Source: Rhizomys pruinosus (taxonomy: Eukaryota; Chordata; Mammalia; Rodentia; Spalacidae). From it: 64,000 nt of DNA. Made by a program: the position numbers and the translations under genes. Every line of letters starts with the position of its first letter. Within the stretch, counting starts at the first letter, position 1. The DNA lies in assembly GCA_009823505.1 (NCBI GenBank), contig VZQC01005757.1:389380-453379 (forward strand). Reading direction: 5' to 3'. Shown here in pieces: positions 12,521 through 24,700 of this stretch. The notes below the pieces were generated by a model. The model was given only the letters and a program-made list of their open reading frames with translations, made no database searches and had not been told where the DNA came from.

Positions 12521-12801
12521 AGATTAAAGTCTCGGGCTGGAGAGATGGCCTAGCGGTTGAGAGCGCCGACCGGTCTTACAGAGGACCCGGGTTCAATCCC
12601 CAGCACCCACATGGCGGCCGAGAACCGTCTGAAACTCCAATTCCGGGAGAACTCCAGTTCCACGGGAGTCCGACACCCTCTTCTGACCTCCGCGGCATTG
12701 CATGACACGGGTGCACAGACCTGCATGCAGACAGTACATTCATACACACACAGAAATAAATAAAATTAATAAAAAAAAGTTAAAAAAAAGATTAAAGTCT
12801 C
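12521..12801 (+). mobile_element. B2-family SINE with exact 13-bp TSD
   Basis: The TSD AGATTAAAGTCTC lies at 12521-12533 and 12789-12801. The body at 12534-12788 starts GGGCTGGAGAGATGGCC, contains the B-box-like GGGTTCAATCCCC and ends in an A/T-rich tail. It has the 17-bp duplication and many CpGs, so it is a young insertion. Confidence 0.97.
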
Positions 12802-12839
12802 CTTAAACAATTGGTGTTAATACTTCATTTGTTTGACAT

Positions 12840-13453
12840 GAAAACCCAATTTCTCTTTTTTTTTTAGAGTAGCAAGCAAACAAAATTTTATTGAAAGATG
12901 AAGATTCATATATATATATATACACTCACACATAGAAAAAAAGTGAAGAGGGGAATTTGGAAATCTAATCACCCTGGGAATAGTCTATGTTTTTAAAGTT
13001 TTTGTGGATCTCTCTCCCCTAAGTTTGGATTGGTCCTCTAAGAGAAGGCCAACAGGTTTGTGGCTTCAAATAATGAGGTCTGGACTCAGTTTTATCTGAA
13101 CTTTGAACTAGTCATCTGGAAAGAGAACCCTGCTAGCCAGAAGGGGAGTTCCCAGGCCATTGTCTCTGGTCAAGAAGAAAACGGTTGTATGTCCCTTTTA
13201 TTATTTATTAGTGGCCCTTTTCCTATCTCTTCATCTGTCCAAAAATATAACTTGTTCACTGCTCCAGTCCTTATGAACCAGAGATTAAGACACAGAGGAA
13301 TGACCCCAGAGACACAGTGAGAAGCTGGCCATCTTCAAGCCAAGAAGAAAGGGACTGACTCCATTGATGCCTGGTCTTTAGACTTCTAGCTTCCAGAACT
13401 GTCACAAAATAGCTTTCTCTTCTCTAAATCAGTCAGTGGAAAACCCAATTTCT
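12840..13453 (-). pseudogene. Processed retrocopy of an unknown polyadenylated RNA
   Basis: GAAAACCCAATTTCT is repeated exactly at 12840-12854 and 13439-13453. Between them lie 584 bp that, on the minus strand, end in AATAAA (12892-12887) followed 21 bases later by an A10 tail (12865-12856). These are the marks of an L1-mediated mRNA-like retrocopy. No long open frame is present on the minus strand. Its 5' part (about 13240-13435) is the complement of an MLT1-like LTR, so the source RNA read through an antisense LTR. I cannot identify the source gene. It could be a 3' UTR or a lncRNA. Confidence 0.8.
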
Positions 13454-16400
13454 AGAACATAGAGCAATAACTACATTGTGCTCTTTAAGATAACTATCTT
13501 CTCTCCTTTTTGATGTGACCCATGTCTCCTCCCTCCCAATCCAGATGCACTCTTATTATAGTCATCTTAGCCTGGGATGATTGGGCAGTAGTGTCCAAAC
13601 CTGTGGGAACCAAAGATTCTTCACACTGTGGGGCGGAGGAGCAGTAGCTTCATTTCATAGCTGTCTTCAGTGTGTGTTCTTTGGTGATTTGCTGACCCTT
13701 CTCTGAGAAGGGAAGCCAAGGAGCTTAGAGAAACTAGGAAGATGGAAACCAGTTTACTCGCTGACAGTTTTGTTGTGTACTTAGGACTTGGACAATCCAT
13801 TGTAATATTAATATGTTGATGAATTTTAGATTTTCTAGGCATGCCGATGCTTCGTCTCCTATCTTGCCCGGGATCTCCCGGAAAGTGGACATCACATGCT
13901 CACATCATAAGCACTATCATTAGTTGACAGTAAAGGGCACCTGGGTCACCAGCCCTTCCTTTTCCTCATGGCCTTATTGGATTATTTAAAGCAAGGTCTG
14001 GGCTTTCACAGCCCCACAAGCTAGGTTTAGCCACTTATCCCCAATCAAAGAGACAGGAAATGGTGCAAACCGAGAGATTTATTCCATATGGCCACATTGG
14101 CAAGAGGAACAAATGATGAGACCCAGGGACACCCCCCACCAATTTGTCTTTAGTGTGGAGACACGAGGTTTCTGTTTAAATAGAAGTCAAGAGGGAGAAA
14201 GCCATGCCAAGGTACCATCATGTGCACCATCGACCCATCATCACCTCAGTTGTGGACCTTCAGATAGTCTGATAAACTGTTAATCCCCGAGAGTGTAGCT
14301 TCCCCCCATGGGTAATTTTCTTCTTCTGATGTGTTTCACAGTGGGATCTGTCTTGTGAGGTTTTTATTCCCCTAGAATTCAGGGTGACTCAAGAATAAAG
14401 ATTAAGGACAACAGCTTATCTCTATCCTTTTAGCCAAAGTACAGACACAAAATGAAGGCCAGGATCTCAGACTTTCATCAGCTCTTTTAGTGCCTTGTGG
14501 GCCCAAATGAAGAGTCAGATTGGCGTTTTAGCAAAAGCAACCCCCAAGTACCCATGTCATTGGTGGGTCAGATCATTTTTCTATTGAATTTTTGTTACAT
14601 CTGTCCATGTTTCACAGATTGCTTCAGCAGACTGGGTTTTCTCTTCAGGAAGGACTTTCATAGGCTCACCAGAAGCTCCTAAACCACCAATTCTTTCCCT
14701 AAAATGGGTTGGATATTTTATTTGGCTCTCCTCTGTTAGTAAGACAGCTTTTCTTTAAAAACTACACCCCATTTCTTCTGTTGCAGTATTCTGAGGATTA
14801 GAATACAAATCATCATTTACAAATTGAAGGTTAACACAGAGGTGCATTGTGCTTGTGATTTGATGAGTAAAAACAAGTCAGAAAATAAGAACAAATAGCA
14901 GTATTATCCCATGGGAAGGAGCCTTCTGCATTGATCTATTATTTCCCAGCTTGAAATGTGCCACTATTGTAGTCCCACTTGATTAGGAGCCTTTGTCTCA
15001 CCTTCCCCGGTTGATTCAACTTGAGTGCTTCTGACATGTGCGAAGTTCCTCACACACTCTGCTGAGCAGCAGGGGAACCTTGTTAATGAAGAAATAACAA
15101 GCTGAGGATTTGAATAAATATTTAGCTGATTGAAAGGAGGTATACAGTTAATTTTTTTTAATGCTAACAACTGAGGAAACTCACTAACATGTCTTGCTTG
15201 TGATAACTAAAAACGGGTCCTTACAGAGTTTTCTCCACACCATGGGGCGCTTTCATTTCCTGATTCTATTAGAGACTAAGTGGCCACCTGAACCTGCCAA
15301 TGAACTTGTTCTATTGTGTTTTCCTGTTTTAAATCCTGAAAGAGTAAACACATTTCTCATCAGACGTGTTGCGGACTGCTGTACATTGGAGAGATTTATG
15401 AAGGCGCTATTGCATTATTACAGGACCATTCATTTATAAATAAGTGTCCATTCTGAAGGGAACTATAAATGATAGCAGCACTTTCATCATTGCACAAATC
15501 TGTGTTATAAAAGAACATAGGGGTATTTTTTTCTGTTTCCTACAGCAACACACCAACGACTTGGATTTTACGCCTCTTAGGTCATGCTTTTAGTCTTAAT
15601 GTATGATGAAAGTTACGCTCAGAACCATGGTGATGTTCTGTGTGACCCACAGTGGTCGCTGTGAGAGGGATCATGATTCCTTCTGGAGTTAAGGATTAAT
15701 TAGAATAGTCCTGTAAGCCTGGTTTGCTGTTAAAGTCAGGGTCACTAATAGACCTGAAAGTCAAATAGCACCTTCAAAGTTTCCTGGTAGCTTCTGCCCT
15801 GGGGACACAGCTTCCTATGGGGTCTTCTGGGATGCCACCTCTTCTTTCAGAGCCTTCTTAGCTCTCATGATTTAATGTCCTGCACCAAGAATCATTAAAG
15901 TTATCTTGTAAAGAACAACCTAAATCTGCAAGCCCTTCCTTGGGCCCATGCCTTGAGAGTAAAGATGGGGAAGAAATAAGTAGATTTGTACATGTGTCCT
16001 GTAGCACTGTGGTGTCCAAAACAGTGGCACCTCAAGATTAGAAACTTAGAAGTCATTTTGTCTAAGGACCCCAAGGCTGAAAAATGCCTAAAATATTCTG
16101 GAGAATACTCCAGGTAATAATTTAAAAAAATCCCAAGCATGAAGGATAGACGTCCATTTTTCTAAAGAAGTCTTCATAAACATTTCACGAATGGTTGATG
16201 GAAAGTCCTTTATGTTAAGGTAAATTTGCCTCCTCTTGCTTTTACTCAAGCTTTATTCCTCTCTTTGAGGCACAGAACCACCGGGCACCGTCTGATTTTG
16301 CACACTTCCTCTTCAAATACTTCAAAGTGTCTGCGCCAGCTGCTCGACATCTGCTGGTCCTAGAGGGACAGCTTTATCACCATCCACTACCTGAGACTTG

Positions 16401-17045
16401 CCTGATGGAGGAGGATCAAGAAGATCGTCCTGGACCATTGGAGCCCTTCAGACTGATTTTAGCATCCAGAAATCTACTCCCCATTCCTACATACTGGAAA
16501 TAATTGCACTGCTATGATCTGTCTCAAAAATAAGAAGGCAGAGGGACTGAACTATTTGGCCAGGACTGTGGCACAGAGTTAGAGTTTGAATTTCAGAATG
16601 TAACCAGTGGCTTGTGCTGCTAATTGTATGAGTGAGGAAACTGGAATGTTGTAAAGGGGAAAGTCTCATAAGCCATAGAATAAAAATGTTGGACTTAATC
16701 TGTTATAGACAACTATGAACAATAGTAACATGGGAATAAGTCTATGTTGTGTCTACTTGAATGTTTGTAAGGCAGCCTTTACCAAGATTCTAGAACTCAT
16801 TTTGTAGGAATTTGGCTAAAGATGAAAAAGTAGGCTTTAAATTTTAAATAAATTTGTAGAACAGCAATTTTTCAGGACAATCAACTTTCTTAAGGGTTGT
16901 ACTTATCAGAGCCTTCCATATGGCACACCCAAGGACCACACAACGTAGTGGTTTTCAAACTTTTTGACAGTTCAGCTAACTCTTTTTCTTGATTCCTTAT
17001 CTTTTAAGGGAATAATCTTTAGCGTCATCATCATTATTATTATTG
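13454..17045. other. Longest stretch with no recognised repeat
   Basis: About 3.6 kb in which I recognise no SINE, L1 or gene. The block at 14060-14470 (starting GAGAGATTTATTCCATATGG) has the look of an old antisense LTR, but I cannot match it. Weak MIR-like wording at 16530-16620 is too poor to call. Confidence 0.4.
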
Positions 17046-17170
17046 AGATAAGATCTCATTATTTAGCCCTGGTTGGCCTGGAACTCACAATATAGACCAG
17101 ACTGGCTTTGAGCTCACAGAGATTCTCCTGTCTTTGCTTCCAGACTTCTGGTTTAGGCTTGCGCCACTAA
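17046..17170 (-). mobile_element. B1 SINE, old
   Basis: Reverse complement of B1 after a TTATTATTATTG tract: GAGATAAGATCTCATTATTT, GGTTGGCCTGGAACTCACAA and TTGCGCCACTAAGG remain recognisable. Confidence 0.8.
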
Positions 17171-17952
17171 GGAATAGTCTTTAAAAAAATATTGGAAAAA
17201 TGTTCTACCTAAGGTATGTTTTAAGCATTTAAACACTTACTATCAATCTTATCCTTTGTTCATCTGTTTAAGTATTTAACTCCCACGTTTACCCCAGGTC
17301 CCTTAGACCAGGCTTTAGATTTTTTTTAAGTTACTTAATGTAAACAATTGCACCAAGTAGTCTTCCAAGCTTATGTGGTGGGCAATGCTGGGAGTCCTTC
17401 AGATAAGGAGGGCCGTAGAGAGCACCTACAGTGTGGGGTGAGCCAACATGCCCAGGGCAGGTCACACGTCAGAAGCTGGACTTCCATCATAAAACTGAAA
17501 TACAATGTCCAAGGAAACAGAGGATGACCAGAGATGTGATAAAGACTGGCCATTGGGAGTGAAGGATGGGGAAGAGCTTAGGATCCGGACTGCAAGTCTA
17601 GGGGAGCAGTGTGAATGCTGATGGAGAGCGCGTGGCAAGTCACACTAGGTCTGCAAGTTGGATGAAGAGACAGCGAGCAGGAAGGAAGAGAGCAAAGAAA
17701 GCAGTTTTGCTGTGCGCCTACCATGTGCTCAGTGCTTTAAGCTCCTTTAGCAAAACTGATAAGGTCTTAAAGGGGAAATCATTGCATACAACAAATGAAA
17801 GAAAAAAATCTCTCCTTTCAAATAGTTGGGAGAATACCAAGTTTGCCCGTTTCATCTCAATTCTGGCTTCTTGCCTCTTTCTCAGGGTTACTGGCTGATT
17901 TCAACAGCGTGTGTTGTTTCAGGTAACAGAAAAATGATTCAAATGACATTTC
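17171..17952. other. No firmly recognised feature
   Basis: 17708-17760 has weak MIR-like wording (GCCTACCATGTGCTCAGTGC). The 95-codon frame at 17611 has no domain. Confidence 0.4.
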
Positions 17953-18049
17953 TTTTCTTTTTTTTTCATCTTCCTTCCTTCCTTCTTCCCTCCCTCCTCC
18001 CTTCCTTCCTTCCTTCTTTCCTTCCTTCCTTCCTTCCTTCCTTCCTTCC

Positions 18050-18112
<63 letters not shown>

Positions 18113-18123
18113 CTCTCTCTCTT

Positions 18124-18178
<55 letters not shown>

Positions 18179-18223
18179 CTCTCTCTCTTTCTCTCTCTCT
18201 TTCTTTCTCTCTGTATCTCTCTC

Positions 18224-18306
<83 letters not shown>

Positions 18307-18307
18307 A
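17953..18307. repeat. (CTTT)n/(CCTT)n polypyrimidine microsatellite, about 355 bp
   Basis: One strand is almost purely pyrimidine: first CCTT units, then long perfect CTTT arrays broken by CTCTCTCT blocks and one CTCTGTATCTC interruption near 18210. Long open frames of Lys/Arg/Glu or Ser/Phe/Leu here are artefacts. Confidence 0.97.
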
Positions 18308-18440
18308 GAAAGGGTTTTCCTATAGCCCCAGCTAGCCTGGAACTTGCTATGTTGGCCATCTTGCCTCAATCTCACAGAGATCTGTTTGTCTCTGCCTGCT
18401 GAGTGCTGGGATTGAAGGAATGTACTACCACACCTGGCCC
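18308..18440 (-). mobile_element. B1 SINE
   Basis: The reverse-complement B1 body directly follows the microsatellite: GGGTTTTCCTATAGCCCCAG, CTGAGTGCTGGGATTGAAGG and CCACACCTGGCCC. The microsatellite may have grown from its A-rich tail. Confidence 0.88.
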
Positions 18441-18470
18441 ACATGTGTTTTCTTGTGAACTATAAATTTA

Positions 18471-19375
18471 AAATTGGGTTCCTGGTGGATATATTCCCAA
18501 AAGTGGTATGGCTGGGTCAGGTGGTAGGCTCATTTTGAGTCCTTTAAGGGTTCTCCATACTGCTTTCCATAGTGGTTGCACAAGTTTGCATTCCCAACAG
18601 CAGTGGATGAGTGTTCCCCTTTCCCCACACCCTCTCCAGCATTTAGTATCATTTGTTTTCTTGATCCTTGCCAGCCTTATCAGGGGGAGATGGTATCTTA
18701 AAGTGGTTTTAATTTGCATTACCTTAATTATTAGCGATGTTGAACACTTTTAAAGATGTTTCTCAGCCATCTCTTCATACCACAGAGATACATGTACAGC
18801 CATGTTCATTGCAGCTCTCTTCACAATAACAAAGAGCTGGAACCAACCAAAATGCCCCTCAACTGACGAGTGGATAGAGAAAATGTGGTACATCTACACA
18901 ATGGAGTTCTATGCAGCAGTAAAGAAAGATGTCATTATGAAATTTGCAGGTAAATGGATGGAACTGGAAGAAATTATCTTAAGTGAAGTAACACAGTCCC
19001 AGAAAAACAAATGATGAATGGTATCCCTCACCTGTGGATGCTAGCACCAATAACCCAGTTGTAAATATTCCTTGTGGGGAGTGATGCATATTGGAAAGAA
19101 GAAGAAGAAGAACAACAACAACAGAAAAGACTGCAACAAGAACTGACTGAAACGGTGACTCTGGTGGGGTGGGAGGGATGGGAGGGGGACATGGGTCTAC
19201 ATTAGATTAAAGTATAGTTAATTGATGAGTTTAACAAGTGTCCAAATTTGCCCAGATTTTGTCTACATATTATATAGTATTCTAGGTCTTAGTAAAAGTA
19301 AAAATGTCTATATTAAACAACATTGGTTAAAAGGTTTTAATAAAAAAGTTAATACATTAAAAAAATTGGGTTCCT
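18471..19375 (+). mobile_element. L1 insertion with 5' inversion (twin priming), 13-bp TSD
   Basis: The TSD AAATTGGGTTCCT lies at 18471-18483 and 19363-19375. Positions 18484-18773 carry ORF2 on the minus strand, and 18774-19362 carry the next part of ORF2 plus 3' UTR on the plus strand. In L1 coordinates the two segments nearly abut, ending GIYP and resuming at the RDTC(T)AMF equivalent. The 3' UTR contains a GAA/CAA trinucleotide tract at about 19100-19122, a G-rich block near 19170 and AATAAA at 19340-19345, about 16 bases before the final A run. Confidence 0.92.
18484..19013. pseudogene. L1 ORF2 C-terminal fragments, inverted then forward
   Basis: The minus-strand piece (to 18719 in one open frame) encodes the Cys/His motif CX3CX7HX4C characteristic of the L1 ORF2 C-terminus. 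The plus-strand piece at 18802-19013 encodes [16 protein letters not shown] and SEVTQSQK, the conserved ORF2 tail. It ends at a TGA a little earlier than the copy at 46367. The inversion destroys the gene. Confidence 0.85.
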
Positions 19376-20584
19376 AAAATAGTTCATATGATTCAAATGT
19401 TTTCTATGCAGTGAATGTTACCATTCAATAAGTGCTCAAATGCATTTCTAGAGAAAGCTTTGTTGAGCGATGTTTTAGATAAGTGGCATTTTGATTGACA
19501 CATGTGGTATCCGATCTTAAAGAGACAATCTTCCTTCGCACATGGCAAACATCACTTCCCATCTTGGTCAAACGGTAGGAAACAAACTCAGGCCATGTGT
19601 GGGATGAAAAACAATCATTTTAGAAGCATTTTGTTCTCATAAAATCTGACTTTTGACTCCTTTAAAGTTTGAGCTACAAAACTCTTATGAAGAAATTCTG
19701 TCTGTATAATCACGTGTATAATTAGCTTCTCATATTATACATTTGTTATATTAAATCTTTAATGGAAACCACACATTTTTGCTGGAAAAGTTTCAGTAAA
19801 TATACCTTCTCCATTTCGTTTCTAATTCATAGAAAAGTCAGCAATCATGGCAGTAGACATGAGTTACATTTGCAGAGATGATAAATTTCATATGTAAATG
19901 AGTTTAATAAACTGCCTTGGGTGATGACAGGCCTTGTTGTTTGAAGTTGAGGCTGGGAGGTGAATTTGGGATTGTTGATGTGTTCTATTCTTAGGTTCAA
20001 CTATTGGTAGATGTTAAGTGAACTGCAAAAGCATCGTTTGGTTACAGCAGCTTGCTAGCCATGAGGATTATCAGATTAAAAATGGAATTATGCTCATTAC
20101 TGAATCCACATTATGTGTCAACAGCTTTCTTTCTGTGTCATGTCATGCATCATAAGTATAAATATTATCTTGGATGGAAAAAATTACTGGCTTGGTGCAA
20201 CAGAAAATGAGGAGAAAAAGTTTTGTCATTTGTTCTTGTTTCTGTACATAATCTTTGCTGGTGAAAATCATGTGGTACTTGTGTTTTGTTAGCCTTATTG
20301 AGAGGCAGTGTCTCTGTAATTGAACAGACTGAGTCAGTTCTTAAAATAGATGTTTATAGAGGAGAAAAGGGCGAATTCATCAGGCTTAATGGAAAATCCC
20401 TTGAGAATATCCAGCTTCCATTCTTCCAAATTCATGTTCATAAAGAGACCTCTGGCTTGATAATTTGTTTTTCCAGAAGGGTGTGCTTTCAAGGATTGGG
20501 TTGGTAAGTAGCTTGCATTTGTACAGCAGGTGGGTCTGTCTTTATAAATTGCACAATTTACATTTATCTATCTACATTTTTTCA
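19376..20584. other. No recognised feature
   Basis: AT-rich, unique-looking sequence. I saw no repeat and no frame with a domain. Confidence 0.4.
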
Positions 20585-20663
20585 CTTTGCAGTCTCCAAG
20601 GATTGAACCCAGAACATTTTACATGCTAGGCAAGCACTCTACCACTGAGTCACAGCCCTAGCC
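20585..20663 (-). mobile_element. ID-like (tRNA-derived) SINE fragment
   Basis: GGATTGAACCCAGAACATTT, CATGCTAGGCAAGCACTCTA and CCACTGAGTCACAGCCC are the reverse complement of the tRNA-related ID core, including the B box. Confidence 0.75.
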
Positions 20664-20664
20664 T

Positions 20665-20847
20665 TGAAGCTATTTATTTGTTTATTTTTTTTTGATCTTT
20701 TTGAGACAGGGTCTCCCTGTAGCCCCAGCTGTCTTGGAACTCGCTCTGTAGACCAGGCTGGCCTGGAACTCACAAAGATCCACCTGCCTCTGCCTCCCAA
20801 GTGCTAGGATTAAAGGTGTGCACCACCACGCCCGGCTGAAGCTATTT
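20665..20847 (-). mobile_element. B1 SINE with 11-bp TSD
   Basis: TGAAGCTATTT flanks the element at 20665-20675 and 20837-20847. The body is a well-preserved reverse-complement B1 (GAGACAGGGTCTCCCTGTAG ... CACCACGCCCGGC). Its own TSD shows that it inserted next to, and separately from, the ID-like piece, so the pair is not a B4 unit. Confidence 0.93.
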
Positions 20848-22477
20848 TTTAGAAGTTTATTTGTCCTTAATTTTCCCTTTGAGCTTGTTCAATCAGGGAT
20901 GTTCTTTAAACACTGAATTTTAAGTTCAGAAATCCAGAGCCTAGGATTTGAGCCCTTTTATGCAGAATAAAGCACTCTGGGGAAGAAACCAGATGCTTGA
21001 TTTCCCAATATTTTACAAGTTTTGTCAGCACCATTTGTCTTATTTATGATTTACTAAGAAGAGAAGATATAGATTTATGACACTTCAAATGCATATCATA
21101 TTTGGAGGGTTTTCTGATTTTGCATTTGCTGATCTGTGGATTCTTTTAAAAATCTGAGCTGGACCTTTTAATAATTGGCCCCACCTCCTAATATCTATGC
21201 GCAGAACTAAATCCTCCCACATTAAGTGCCTAGACCAATGGAGCACAAGCAGAGGTGAGTGAAGCAGAGGCATTATGCCACTTTAACATGAGATGTCACT
21301 GGCAAGCCAGTTACCATGTGGGATTGAAAGATGTACTGGAGTTGAATAGTGACAGACTACCTAGGACCATGAGAGGCCACCTCGGAAATTCTTGCATCAG
21401 CCCTGTCCTATCTGAAAACAGCTGTAGGATTGATCTCACCTCTATCCTGTGTAACAGAGGACCAATTCTGGAAAAATAGGCTAGCTAGTAAAATCAACCT
21501 TCCAAAGTATGGTTAATAATAAATCACAATTCTTTTATTAAAGTAGTATAGTCTACTTTTATGGGTGGTTTTTTTGTATGGTTGCAGATAAACGGATCTT
21601 TTGCCAAGACTGTGGATCTTTTTACCAAGATATTCCTGAATATGACTGAAAATGACATCTGGTTTCAGCACAGTAAGGGTGGTACTTACCTTAAGTCCCT
21701 TGAGCCCATTGTGTGGTTTGTTTATGCACAAGTAGTATTCTACTGCCATCTGGTGGCAAGACCAAATGTTTTGGCTGTTTCATGGACTTCTGCATCCAGT
21801 AGCCCTTGTGAAACTGTTGAAATATAAAATGCACATATAAACAGAATATATTCCAGGGAACCAACACTACCAAGGAGAACTATCGCGGGGAGGATGAGTG
21901 ATGAAAATTAGCCAAATGGACACACAGTACAAGGAATTCCTCACTTTCATCTGTTGCTCTTCTCTCTCCGGGAGGTGCCCTAGGCCCTAGCGAAATGCTA
22001 CGTTATGGAAAACAGGTTGTCTTTTGTCTCAGCCTTTCTGTACTAAGGGAGAGAGGACATGACACTTGAAAAAGTGCACTTCACTCTGTCTCCTTTATGG
22101 AGTATGAAAATAGGAAACGTTCCTCAGAGCTTCTGTCGTTAAGCCTTTGTGATGTGGCTGGCAGAGAGTGCTGGGAGTCAGCTGGGAAGTGGGCAGGCCG
22201 TGGGAATGAGAGCTTGCAGGTGGTGGGCCCCTTTGATACTGTGTATGCCTTCTTTTTTAGCCATCAGCAGGGTCCAGGCTATGGGGAAAGAATGCAAAGA
22301 CAGTGTCCCTTCAAGGACTCAGCACACGACCACCCAGGTCAGGCTTCCCAGTGTTGTCAGGGAGATAGAGGGTTATATCTAGGGTAAAAATCCCGGAATA
22401 GCCTTTCTTCTTCCAAACAGATTATAGAATCAACTGAAAAATTTTGGGGCTCAAAAGCCTATCCTGGATGAGGACTT
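20848..22477. other. No recognised feature
   Basis: Open frames of 60-96 codons overlap on both strands (21085-22387) without recognisable domains. Confidence 0.4.
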
Positions 22478-22753
22478 AAAAGTTATTTCTAGGGGCTGGA
22501 GAGATGGCTCAGCGGTTAAGAGCACCGACTGCTCTAGCAGAGGACCAGGGTTTGATTCCCAACACCCACATAGGGGGCTAAGAACTGCCTTTAAGCCTGG
22601 CATGGTGGCACACGCCTTTAATCCTAGCACTCACTGGGGAGGCAGAGGCAGGTGGATCTCTGAGAGTTCAAGGCCAGCCTGGTCTGCAGAGTGAGTTCCA
22701 GGCCAGCTGGGACTACAGGGAGACCCTGTCTCAAAAAGACAAAAAAGTTATTT
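22478..22753 (+). mobile_element. Chimeric B2-B1 SINE inserted as one unit
   Basis: 22492-22593 is the 5' tRNA-like half of a B2 (GGGGCTGGAGAGATGGCTCA, B box GGTTTGATTCCC). At about 22594 it switches to a complete B1 (GCCTGGCATGGTGGCACACG ... CCCTGTCTCAAAAAGAC). A single TSD, AAAAGTTATTT, lies at 22478-22488 and 22743-22753 and encloses both. I see no TSD at the B2/B1 junction, so the fused RNA itself was probably retrotransposed. Confidence 0.85.
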
Positions 22754-24074
22754 TTATTAATAATTGTACATCAAAGAAAATAATTATATATATATTTTTA
22801 TATATTTACCACCCACAGGTAGGCATGACACCTATGGTAAGTAGTAGGTAAATATCAGTTCATGGTATGTCTAGAAGCCATGGGAAGAACATTTTCTTCT
22901 GAGCAAAATGATTTTTTTCTGTGAACTTATGTTGTTGAAAGAAATAGCACGTATTTTATCTTTTCGTGTTGAAGTAAATTTCTCTTAACATAGTATTTAT
23001 TACAATAATAGCATCTAGTTAAGATTTCATTATGACATTTCAGCTCAATGCAGTCCAAAGTCCCTGCCATGTTTTTATAAAACATTACTCAGTATGAGAT
23101 ATTCACATTAACTACAACTGCTGAAATGACTGATGTTTAAATCCAGAGACAGTTTCTATCATTATTAAACTTCATTATAAAATAAAGTATGTGGGTGGAA
23201 TTGTGCCTCTATGCTTTTGTAATTTCCTCTCTACCTTTTCAATGTACTTTTCAGTTACATCAACTGAATCATTTCATCTTATAGATGCAAAGATGAAGGT
23301 AAAGAACAAAAACACAGCCATTAAGGGAAGCAGTGCAAATGTGCATAGTTAATGGAAACCATTTTGACATTTTGTATTTGATTCCATGGTGTACCTACTC
23401 AAACAATTTCAATAGCATATTAGAACAAAATGCTGCAGTGTGCTCTTCACTAAGAATGCAAGTAATAGACTTCAAAAATTACCTTTTCACTGAAAGTATT
23501 ATCTGCTGGAAATGAAGAAATGTTTTACATTATGAGATGCTAACAGCGGCAGGAGGGATGAGGGCTGGCTTGATAACTCCAGCAGGGGAGAGCCTTGACT
23601 CTTCACTCTCCAAAACGCATGCTTTCATTTAATAAAGCACAGTTGCAATATCCCCCTCCAATATACTGGACTCTAGTCTTGTGGACCCCGATTTTCTACA
23701 TCTTTTTCTACATTGCTATTAATTCAAATGCAGACTTAAGCTAGCTAAAGTGGAACTTATCGCTATTTACTCAAGACCAAAAATGCAACACCTACTGACT
23801 ACTTCTGCAGATGTTGATTTTGATTTTGGGATGGGATTTCCTTTGTAAAATGAAACAGTTAAAACATGTGAACACAGAAGAGATATTTACTTGTTCCTTT
23901 TCTGTTTTTATAGGCAGTGCAACTACTGCAGCAGGAACACAGGTCCTGTATATTCTGCTAAGGACTAGGTTTTCAAGGGTAGTTCTGAGGTAGGACAGAA
24001 GCAAGGAAGTCTAGCCATTTGAGGAAGTAGTCCAGTTGTGATATATATACACATTTTATGCATATTTGCAACAA
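22754..24074. other. No recognised feature
   Basis: AT-rich with a TATATATATTTTTATATATT stretch near 22785-22806. No repeat family or gene was recognised. Confidence 0.4.
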
Positions 24075-24190
24075 AAATGATTTCCTTCATTTTTTCCTCA
24101 CAAGAAAACCAAAGCTTAGAAACATGTGCATTGCATAAGTTCACATGGTTCACTCAAGACATAACTAGAAGTGTGCCCTTGTCCCTTGAC
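24075..24190 (+). mobile_element. MIR-like fragment
   Basis: TCCTCACAAGAAAACCAAAG, then GCATAAGTTCACATGGTTCA and ACTAGAAGTGTGCCC follow the MIR core order. Confidence 0.45.
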
Positions 24191-24594
24191 TCTGGGAAAT
24201 TGGAGGTGAGGAGTTAAAATGCAAAATACACCCAGTTTCCAAGACTCAATCTAGGAAGACATTAGCATGCACCTAACCAGTTTAACTTTGCTTGTGGATG
24301 CCCAGAGAGAAGGCAATGAAGAAATACAAACTCAGTTTTGTTTACAACAATCTGGATGGCATAAATAATTGGATAACAAGTGGCTAGGTGCCTGAAAGCA
24401 GATTCCAGTAAAAAGAAATGTCCAACTCAGGCTTCTAGGCTCCTTGGGTGACTGAACTAATGGTTCACACACTGTCTACCTAGGACACTGGAGTGAATTT
24501 CTCTCCTGATGCCTTGGGAACTTGATGGGAAGGGGATAACATAATTTGGGACAAAGTTACAGGAGCCTACCTACCTATGTAATAAAAGAAAACA
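24191..24594. other. No recognised feature
   Basis: Nothing identifiable. Confidence 0.4.
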
Positions 24595-24700
24595 AAGGCC
24601 CATAGGCAACTGGGAGGCCACAACACTGGGAAGACTGAGGCAGGAGAATTACCAGGGGTTTGAGACCAGCTCAAGCTACACTGTGTCTTTCCTTCCAGCC
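24595..24700 (+). mobile_element. Degenerate B1/7SL-like SINE
   Basis: CACTGGGAAGACTGAGGCAG, GAGAATTACCAGG and TTTGAGACCAGCTCAAGC read as a diverged 7SL-type monomer. Confidence 0.5.

Noticed and set aside
17826..18444. Open frames of 146-195 codons rich in Lys/Arg/Glu or Ser/Phe/Leu.
   Set aside because: They are translations of the CTTT/CCTT microsatellite.
20585..20847. ID-like piece followed by B1, read at first as a single B4 SINE.
   Set aside because: The B1 has its own exact 11-bp TSD, so the two inserted separately.
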